Shown: piece after piece, positions 1-4,185 of the stretch
How the letters are laid out: each line of letters starts with the position of its first letter
How positions within the stretch are numbered: position 1 is the stretch's first letter
Source of the DNA: Planctomycetaceae bacterium
Lineage (GTDB): Bacteria; Planctomycetota; Planctomycetia; Pirellulales; JAEUIK01
Direction: 5' to 3'
Assembly: GCA_015493185.1 (NCBI GenBank)
Contig: WGDQ01000384.1
Location: forward strand, 1 to 5,304
DNA length: 5,304 nucleotides
Translations under genes and position numbers: made by a program
The notes under the pieces: model-generated
The model's database searches: none
What the model was told of the DNA's origin: nothing
What the model saw: the letters and a program-made list of their open reading frames with translations, nothing else

Positions 1-36
1 CCGCCCGGGGGTCGATTCGGCTCAGCATCGCTGCGG

Positions 37-65
37 CTGTCGGCCGACGGCCCGACCGATATACT
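37..65 (+). promoter_or_regulatory. Weak sigma70-like promoter candidate
   Basis: A TATACT box at 60-65 (five of six consensus bases) lies 17 bases downstream of CTGTCG at 37-42 (three of six). If used, it would give nadA a leader of about 600 bases, which is long. The weak -35 box makes this only a candidate, and no better promoter was seen closer to nadA. Confidence 0.2.
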
Positions 66-72
66 TTTCGTG

Positions 73-90
73 GGCCCTTTTCGCAGGGCC
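73..90 (+). terminator. Hairpin, possible terminator of an upstream gene
   Basis: GGCCCT (73-78) and AGGGCC (85-90) form a perfect 6-bp stem around a 6-base loop. The stem can be lengthened by the flanking GT/AC with one bulged G. Only three T follow closely (93-95), so a rho-independent terminator is possible but not well supported. Confidence 0.25.
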
Positions 91-200
91 ACTTTGTGTG
101 CGTCGGACCGCTACGCAAAAATGATCGTCGGGCCCACACCCGCCCACTTCGCCACAAGACCGAATCGCGGCCAGGGCGTGCGGCGTGCAGATCACAGATA

Positions 201-300
201 AAGCGAAGAGCTAAAGAAGCCTAACAAAAGGAACAACAAGAAGAGGAAGAGAAGCAAGCCAGCGGGATGCGGAATAAAAACAAAAAGAGAAAACCGCCGA
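201..300 (+). other. Purine-rich low-complexity tract
   Basis: Of the 100 bases, 79 are A or G and only four are T, in a window that is otherwise GC-rich and mixed. The tract consists of irregular AAG, GAA and AAAA runs without a fixed repeat unit. As RNA it would be almost unstructured. Its role is unknown: it could be an accessible leader segment, a protein-binding tract or simple-sequence drift. Confidence 0.6.
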
Positions 301-467
301 CGTAAAGAGTTCCGCAGCAGCGTGCAGAATGGGCGAATGACGGAGTGATGGACGGCTCGAGATAAAAAGCCAGGAAAAGAAGTCGATCCGACCTCGCGAA
401 AGCGGCTCGCCCCGATGTCCATGAATGCGGTCGTGCCGTTTGATCGTCGGGTCACGCGTCGGGACAC

Positions 468-489
468 GCACGGCGGCAATATGCCGTGC
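468..489. repeat. 7-bp inverted repeat GCACGGC/GCCGTGC
   Basis: GCACGGC (468-474) and GCCGTGC (483-489) are perfectly complementary around the 8-base spacer GGCAATAT. An alternative fold pairs GGCA with TGCC across ATA. It could be an operator or a leader hairpin ahead of nadA, but nothing ties it to a known regulator. Confidence 0.35.
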
Positions 490-574
490 CGATTGTTCAC
501 ACCTCGCCGATGGTTCGCTTCTTGGCAACGTGTCGATGCCCGGCCGCAACTGCCCCACGCTCCGGCCGGTCTAT

Positions 575-619
575 GTTTCAAACTGTGTTTCGAAGTTCTG
601 CGTTTCGAAGTTTCAAAGT
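575..619. repeat. Four-copy GTTTCRAAST repeat array upstream of nadA
   Basis: Four near-identical 10-mers fit GTTTC(A/G)AA(C/G)T: 575-584, 587-596, 602-611 and 610-619. The two middle copies share the 11-mer GTTTCGAAGTT at 15-base spacing and contain the palindrome TTCGAA. The outer copies have CAAA instead of CGAA. The array ends 56 bases before the nadA start, where a regulator or an upstream activator site could lie. It may alternatively be slippage-derived intergenic repeat DNA. It does not resemble the NrtR or NadR sites known to me. Confidence 0.5.
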
Positions 620-635
620 AGCCTCGATAGACGAA

Positions 636-656
636 GCGCCGAAGTAGATTCGGCGC
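636..656 (+). promoter_or_regulatory. Strong hairpin directly before nadA
   Basis: GCGCCGAA (636-643) and TTCGGCGC (649-656) form a perfect 8-bp stem with the loop GTAGA. It ends 19 bases before the nadA ATG, and the sequence after it (CGACTTAAAG) has no T tract, so a terminator is unlikely. It could be an operator dyad, an mRNA 5' stabiliser, or a structure that affects ribosome access to a start lacking a Shine-Dalgarno sequence. Confidence 0.45.
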
Positions 657-675
657 CGACTTAAAGCAAACGCTC

Positions 676-1824
676 ATGAATACGCTCGCCACAACCAGGG
701 CTGATTTGTCCGCCCCGGGTCCGATCCAACACTATCGTTCGCTGGATAACGACGAACTCTCGGCCCGCATCGAGGCGATTCGCCGCCGGATGGGATCGCG
801 CCTGTTGATTTTGGGGCACCACTATCAGCAAGACGAGGTGATCGCGCACAGTGATCTTCGCGGCGACAGTTTGCAGCTCAGCCAGCAGGCGGCCGAAAGC
901 CGCCAGTGCGAGGCGATCGTGTTTTGCGGCGTACACTTCATGGCCGAAACGGCCGACATTCTGGCCAATCGACCCGAACGGCTCGCACAGCGTCAGGGCA
1001 AACGCATTCCCGTTGTGCTGCCCGACATGGCGGCCGGCTGCTCGATGGCCGACATGGCCGACATCGATCAGGTCGAGACGTGTTGGGAAGAGTTGGCCGA
1101 GGTGGTCGATACCGAAGACATCACGCCGGTGACGTATATCAACTCGGCCGCCTCGCTCAAGGCATTCTGCGGTCGCCACGGCGGCATTGTTTGCACCTCG
1201 AGCAATGCCGAGTCGATTTTGCGTTGGGCTTTCGAGCGATCGCGGCGCGTGCTGTTTTTTCCCGACCAGCACTTAGGACGCAACACAGCCCGCCGCATGG
1301 GCGTTCCGCTCGACGAGATGCCGGTGTGGAATCCGTTCGAAGAGTTGGGCGGCAACGACGAGCAAACGATCCGCCGCAGCCGCGTTATTTTGTGGCAAGG
1401 TCACTGTAGTGTTCACCAGATGTTCCGACCCGAGCACGTGGACCGGCTCAGGCAACAGGTGCCCGACATTCGCGTGCTGGTGCATCCCGAGTGCACGATG
1501 GAGGTGGTCGACAAAGCCGATCTGGTTGGGTCGACCGGCTTCATACTGCGTCAGGTGCAAGCAGCACCGCCGGGCACGCGCTGGGCAATCGGCACCGAAT
1601 TGCACCTGGTGAACCGGCTCAAACAGGAGCATCCCGAACAGGAAATTCACTTCCTGTCGCCCATCATTTGCATGTGCGCCACGATGTACCGCATCGATCT
1701 GGCCCATCTCTGCTGGTCGCTCGAACATTTGGCGACCGGCAAGCCCGTGAACGTGATCGAGGTAGACACCGACGTGGCCCGCGATGCGCTGGTCGCGCTA
1801 GAGCGCATGTTGCAGCTCAGGTGA
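676..1824 (+). CDS. nadA: Quinolinate synthase NadA (long, Bacillus-like form)
   Basis: This enzyme condenses iminoaspartate with dihydroxyacetone phosphate to quinolinate in de novo NAD synthesis, using an oxygen-sensitive [4Fe-4S] cluster in the cytosol. The 382-residue protein shows the family signatures in order: GHHYQQDEV (47-55), GDSLQLSQQA (63-72), FCGVHFMAETADIL (83-96), LPDMAAGCSMAD (115-126), TYINSAASLKA (153-163), CTSSNA (173-178), FFPDQHLGRNTA (194-205), GHCSVH (242-247), HPEC (270-273), GSTGFI (285-290), GTELHLVNRL (306-315). By family comparison, the cluster ligands are Cys122, Cys244 and one of Cys332/Cys334 in the CMCATM motif near the C-terminus. The 20-odd extra residues between DQHLGRN and GHCSVH, and the CxC motif, match the longer Bacillus-type NadA rather than the roughly 300-residue form. 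The ATG at 676 is used because about 40 residues precede the first motif and no nearer start is better. No Shine-Dalgarno sequence is visible. nadB and nadC are not in the window, so nadA seems to stand alone. Confidence 0.97.
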   Translation: MNTLATTRADLSAPGPIQHYRSLDNDELSARIEAIRRRMGSRLLILGHHYQQDEVIAHSDLRGDSLQLSQQAAESRQCEAIVFCGVHFMAETADILANRPERLAQRQGKRIPVVLPDMAAGCSMADMADIDQVETCWEELAEVVDTEDITPVTYINSAASLKAFCGRHGGIVCTSSNAESILRWAFERSRRVLFFPDQHLGRNTARRMGVPLDEMPVWNPFEELGGNDEQTIRRSRVILWQGHCSVHQMFRPEHVDRLRQQVPDIRVLVHPECTMEVVDKADLVGSTGFILRQVQAAPPGTRWAIGTELHLVNRLKQEHPEQEIHFLSPIICMCATMYRIDLAHLCWSLEHLATGKPVNVIEVDTDVARDALVALERMLQLR

Positions 1825-1850
1825 ACTGTTCGAATCAAATGAACGGTTCA
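1822..1850 (+). terminator. Hairpin at the nadA stop codon
   Basis: TGAACTGTTC (1822-1831) and GAACGGTTCA (1841-1850) form a 10-bp stem with one T-G wobble and a 9-base loop. The stem includes the stop codon TGA itself. No T run follows, so it is either an atypical terminator or a 3'-end stabilising structure. Confidence 0.4.
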
Positions 1851-1902
1851 AGCGCGACCCGCCGCTTCGGGCAACCTGCGGTAGCAATCGGCCAGCAAGC
1901 AT

Positions 1903-1916
1903 TTTGAACTTTGAAC
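1903..1916. repeat. Tandem TTTGAAC repeat
   Basis: Two perfect adjacent copies of TTTGAAC lie between the convergent genes nadA and the MazG-like gene. On the minus strand they read GTTCAAAGTTCAAA, which resembles the GTTTCAAAGT unit upstream of nadA. Two copies alone are weak evidence for function. Confidence 0.4.
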
Positions 1917-1942
1917 GGGAGGCGAACTGGCAAGCCAGCGTG

Positions 1943-1957
1943 GGCCAAGGCGTGGCC
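1943..1957. repeat. Small inverted repeat between convergent genes
   Basis: GGCCA (1943-1947) and TGGCC (1953-1957) form a 5-bp stem with a 5-base loop. A second small dyad, CTGGC/GCCAG, lies just before it at 1927-1938. They lie 46 bases or more beyond the stop of the minus-strand MazG-like gene and could help end that transcript, but there is no T run on either strand. Confidence 0.2.
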
Positions 1958-2002
1958 GGTTGTGCCCAAACGCACCGCGTCATCCGACGCATTGCTACGC
2001 TG

Positions 2003-2347
2003 TCAATCGTCCGAGGCATTCGGCGCGGGATACTTGAGGCGGTTCTTTCGCATTTTGGCCTCGAACGTGCTGGCCAGGTCGAGATCCAACTCGTTGGCCA
2101 AGGCCAGGCAGTAGCACAAAACGTCGGCCAGCTCTTCGCCCACGGCGGCCCGTTTTTGCGCGTTGCGGGCCACCTGTCGGCTTTCTTCGATGGAAAGCCA
2201 CTGGAAGTGCTCCATCAACTCGGCCGCTTCGACGGCCAACGCCATGCACACGTTTTTCGGCGCGTGATAAGGTTGCCAGTCGCGCTCGTCGACGAAGCGG
2301 CGCACCATTGCCCGCAGCTCGGCCAGCGAGGTTTCCGAATCGTTCAT
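2003..2347 (-). CDS. MazG-like / DCTPP1-type nucleotide pyrophosphohydrolase
   Basis: This 114-residue protein belongs to the all-alpha NTP pyrophosphatase superfamily, closest by eye to the dCTPase/RS21-C6 (DCTPP1) group. That group hydrolyses (d)NTPs, often dCTP or modified dCTP, to the monophosphate and pyrophosphate. The magnesium-binding pattern is intact: E40-x-x-E43 in VEAAELMEHFQW (39-50) and E72-x-x-D75 in EELADVL (71-77). The typical lead-in FVDERDWQPYHAPKN (18-32) and the basic C-terminal KMRKNRLKYP (98-107) are also present. Its length is normal for a single-domain member, which usually acts as a dimer or tetramer. The ATG overlaps the stop of the upstream regulator gene by four bases (ATGA, 2344-2347), which suggests translational coupling. 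The family is clear, but the preferred nucleotide cannot be told from sequence. It might clean the dNTP pool or answer to its regulator partner. Confidence 0.9.
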   Translation of the reverse strand: MNDSETSLAELRAMVRRFVDERDWQPYHAPKNVCMALAVEAAELMEHFQWLSIEESRQVARNAQKRAAVGEELADVLCYCLALANELDLDLASTFEAKMRKNRLKYPAPNASDD

Positions 2348-3249
2348 GGCTGGAGGGGCCCTTCGAAGCCCGGTAGAAGCTTCTGCCGCGGTGGCGTTTG
2401 CCGCTGGCGATAGCGCTGGCGATACCCTTCGGCCAAATGCACCATGACCTCGAGCACCAACAGATCGGCACGCGTCATCACGTGCCGACTGCTGCGACTG
2501 CCGAGCCCATCGAGCAGCTCTTCGAGCACCCGCACGTGAAGCTCGAGCGTTTGCTGGGCCGAGATTCCGGCCGAAGCCAGCAACTCGCCAAGCGCCTTGA
2601 GCTCGTCGGCCAGATTGCCCGACCCCATGATGACGTAGGCCCGTAACAACTCGCGGTAGTGGTTCACCAGCGTTTCGGGCAGCAGCAGTCGCGGCGGATG
2701 GTCGGATGCAGACGCCGCGGCCGCGGCCCCGTCGTCCAGGGCGAGCTTGGGTTGCTCGAGCATTTCCAGATCGCGAATGACGGCCCGCTGCGCGGCAACG
2801 GCACGTTCGGCCTCGTCTTGCTCGAGCCGCAGTCGCTGCTGATGGGCTTCGGCCAGGCGATGATTGTCGCGAAGCAACTGGTGCCGTTCAACGGCCCGGG
2901 CAATGAGCCAGATCAGCGTGCGTGTGGCTACCACCGGCGCGCAGGCATAGGCGTCGGCCCCCACCTCGAAACACAACACCTCGATCTCTTCGTCGGGCAA
3001 ATCGCCCAGGACGATCAGGGCATCGTCGCTGCCGCCGGCCCGCAGTGCTTCGATGAGTGCCAGCGCGTCGAGCCGCTCGGGATCGTGGTAGATGAGCACG
3101 GCGTCGTAGGCATCGTCGCGCAAACGGGCGATGCCCTCGGTTGCCCCGTGCGCCTCTTCCAGCAGCACCTCAGCCGCACTGTCGCCGGCAAAGGCCTCTT
3201 TCAGCCAGTCGGCCGGGTGACCGTTGCCGGCGATGTACAGCACGCGCAT
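2344..3249 (-). CDS. KaiA-like regulator: pseudo-receiver, coiled coil and KaiA-C/RsbU-N-like domain
   Basis: A 301-residue cytosolic protein with three parts. Residues 1-120 follow the receiver pattern (RVLYIAG, YDAVLIY, ALIVLG, GADAYACAP), but the phosphorylation residues are missing. The acidic pair after strand 1 is replaced by AGN, the acceptor Asp after YDAVLI is Tyr54/His55, the usual Thr is Gly82, and the Lys before Pro105 is Ala104 (in CAP). Residues about 120-165 are a charged, heptad-like coiled coil. Residues 178-189 are a low-complexity linker. Residues 190-282 are a helical bundle with LELH (235-238) and HLAEGYR (271-277), resembling the KaiA C-terminal domain and the related RsbU N-terminal domain that bind kinases. 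There is no PP2C, kinase, GGDEF or DNA-binding domain. The ATG at 3249 fits because the first receiver strand begins at residue 2. The frame is open up to a GTG at 3507, but that overlaps a likely promoter, and an ATG at 3318 is possible. It is translationally coupled to the MazG-like gene. The receiver call is strong; the output-domain call is an inference from motif resemblance. Confidence 0.8.
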   Translation of the reverse strand: MRVLYIAGNGHPADWLKEAFAGDSAAEVLLEEAHGATEGIARLRDDAYDAVLIYHDPERLDALALIEALRAGGSDDALIVLGDLPDEEIEVLCFEVGADAYACAPVVATRTLIWLIARAVERHQLLRDNHRLAEAHQQRLRLEQDEAERAVAAQRAVIRDLEMLEQPKLALDDGAAAAASASDHPPRLLLPETLVNHYRELLRAYVIMGSGNLADELKALGELLASAGISAQQTLELHVRVLEELLDGLGSRSSRHVMTRADLLVLEVMVHLAEGYRQRYRQRQTPPRQKLLPGFEGPLQP

Positions 3250-3321
3250 CGTGGGCGGCAAACAGCCCCACGGCGGACGGCCGTTTCGCACATTGGCTCG
3301 GGTAAGTGTGGCAGGCATGAG

Positions 3322-3339
3322 CGAAAAAACGCGTTTTCG
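3322..3339. promoter_or_regulatory. AAAACGCGTTTT palindrome in the operon leader
   Basis: A perfect 12-bp palindrome (3326-3337) lies inside an overlapping dyad CGAAAA/TTTTCG (3322-3327 and 3334-3339). It falls between the likely promoter and the ATG at 3249 of the minus-strand regulator gene. A dimeric repressor site or a leader hairpin would fit. No regulator is recognised from the sequence. Confidence 0.35.
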
Positions 3340-3377
3340 TTTCCAACCGGTACGATGATCGACCGCGTACCGCACCC

Positions 3378-3403
3378 CATCGCGGCCGCTGCGCGTCGCG
3401 ATG
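3378..3403. repeat. 7-bp inverted repeat CATCGCG/CGCGATG
   Basis: CATCGCG (3378-3384) and CGCGATG (3397-3403) are perfectly complementary around a 12-base GC-rich spacer. On the minus strand this would form a hairpin in the 5' leader of the regulator operon. Function unknown. Confidence 0.35.
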
Positions 3404-3491
3404 TGTGACAAACAAGATCGTTGCCACGAGGCCGAACAGGCCCGACTCACGTGTCGGCAACGTTGGGCACGGTCCTTCAGAGCGGCGGCGT

Positions 3492-3521
3492 ACTCTAAAC
3501 CAGACACGCAATATCGGTCAA
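3492..3521 (-). promoter_or_regulatory. Sigma70-like promoter for the regulator-MazG operon
   Basis: Reading leftward on the minus strand, TTGACC (3521-3516, five of six -35 bases) is followed after 18 bases by TAGAGT (3497-3492, four of six -10 bases). Transcription would begin near 3485 and leave a leader of about 235 bases before the ATG at 3249. The element overlaps the most upstream possible start (GTG at 3507), which argues against that start. Confidence 0.45.
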
Positions 3522-3625
3522 CGCCGCCGAAATCCGGCCGCTCGGGTGCGTTCGGGCAGAGCGTGGTGCGATTGGTAGTTCGTTTTCAAAACAGCGCGTT
3601 GTGGCGCTTTAGGTAGCTGTTTGCC

Positions 3626-3674
3626 GGGGTGGCCCGCAGTCGAATCGGACTGGAGCAACAAGCGGTCCGACCCC
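3626..3674. other. Foldable segment, possible structured RNA
   Basis: TCGGACTG (3645-3652) and CGGTCCGA (3663-3670) form an 8-bp stem with one G-T wobble and a 10-base loop. GGGG (3626-3629) can pair with CCCC (3671-3674) around it, and a small CAGTC/GACTG alternative competes with it. It matches no RNA family I recognise, and there is no clear promoter or terminator of its own. Confidence 0.2.
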
Positions 3675-3843
3675 ACGAAGTCAGACGTCCCCGGTCGGTG
3701 CAGATTCGTTGCTAATCGGAATCGAAGCCGGCACTTGCAACCACCGTGTGCTGCTGAGTGCCCAACGCCCCGGTTCGTATCGAATGGCCCCTGAGCCGCG
3801 AGCGGGCTGCTCGTCGGGTTAGCAATCTCGCAGTCAACTGCCC

Positions 3844-3872
3844 TTGCGCCGGCATGGCGGGCGATCTAGAAT
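3844..3872 (+). promoter_or_regulatory. Weak promoter candidate upstream of larC
   Basis: TAGAAT (3867-3872, five of six -10 bases) lies 17 bases after TTGCGC (3844-3849, three of six -35 bases). It faces larC and would give a leader of about 300 bases. The spacing is ideal but the -35 box is poor. Confidence 0.3.
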
Positions 3873-4185
3873 AGCCGGTCGCGTTCCGATCCGTGGGGGG
3901 ACAACGGGAAGACGACAGCGACGCGGGCGGCGTGCATGTGGTCGTTCCCTGCGCCAGTGCCGTAAATTGTCTCGCGAGCCACTGCCTGGGCAAAGTTCCA
4001 TCGGGTCGCAACGCCGGCTTGCCTGCGACGGGTTGGTTTCGTTGCCAGTGAAAACGACGCTGTGGCGCGGACCAGACCAAGCCGATCCAGTCGATCCATA
4101 AGCCAATACGCCGCAGGTACCCCCGAAACGTCGAACCCGGGCAAACCTGAGATCAAGCACACTAAAGATTACGAGAAGAACGACC

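Larger units (their letters stand above)
1..675. other. Long non-coding stretch upstream of nadA
   Basis: No reading frame here looks like a protein. The frame open from base 1 to the TAA at 199-201 lacks recognisable motifs and could at most be the tail of an upstream gene. The longer minus-strand frame (192-692) is arginine-rich and ends in an artificial-looking run of Leu and Phe that simply reflects the polypurine tract on the other strand. What can be seen instead is a GGCCCT/AGGGCC hairpin (73-90), a purine-rich tract (about 201-300), a 7-bp inverted repeat (468-489), a GTTTCRAAST repeat array (575-619) and an 8-bp hairpin (636-656). Part of this region is probably the promoter and leader of nadA. 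Confidence 0.6.
3250..4185. other. Long divergent intergenic region
   Basis: This 936-base stretch separates the minus-strand regulator operon from larC. Short frames on both strands (for example 3712-4080 and 3834-4160 on minus, 3844-4101 on plus) encode Arg/Pro-rich sequence with no motif and overlap one another, so none is accepted. The region contains a promoter candidate for each direction, an AAAACGCGTTTT palindrome, a CATCGCG/CGCGATG dyad and a foldable segment at about 3626-3674. No tRNA, riboswitch or known RNA was recognised. Confidence 0.6.

Noticed and set aside
1..28. Possible minus-strand gene starting at ATG 28-26 and leaving the window
   Set aside because: Only nine residues are visible and no ribosome site or good promoter supports it.
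1..201. Open frame from the left edge to TAA, a possible gene tail
   Set aside because: The translation shows no family pattern and 67 open codons are expected by chance in GC-rich DNA.
122..451. 11-mer TGATCGTCGGG repeated at 122-132 and 441-451
   Set aside because: Two short copies 319 bases apart, with no extended similarity around them, are weak evidence of anything.
192..692. 166-residue minus-strand frame upstream of nadA with a hydrophobic C-terminus
   Set aside because: The Leu/Phe run is only the complement of the purine tract, the rest is Arg/Ser-rich without motifs, and the start lies inside nadA.
661..1272. 203-residue minus-strand frame
   Set aside because: It is antisense to nadA, whose identity is certain, and has no recognisable motif of its own.
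1904..2413. 169-residue plus-strand frame
   Set aside because: It is antisense to the MazG-like gene, which has intact catalytic residues; this is a shadow typical of GC-rich DNA.
2659..3408. 249-residue plus-strand frame
   Set aside because: It is antisense to the pseudo-receiver and coiled-coil gene, with Gly/Gln/His-rich sequence and no domain pattern.
3250..3507. 86-residue N-terminal extension of the regulator
   Set aside because: The GTG at 3507 lies in a likely promoter, the extension has no motif, and the receiver fold begins right after the ATG at 3249. The ATG at 3318 is not excluded.
3768..3790. GGTTCGTATC resembling a tRNA T-loop
   Set aside because: The flanks do not form a T stem and no acceptor, D or anticodon arm fits around it.
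3712..4160. Overlapping short frames on both strands
   Set aside because: They are Arg/Pro-rich, mutually overlapping, without motifs or ribosome sites.
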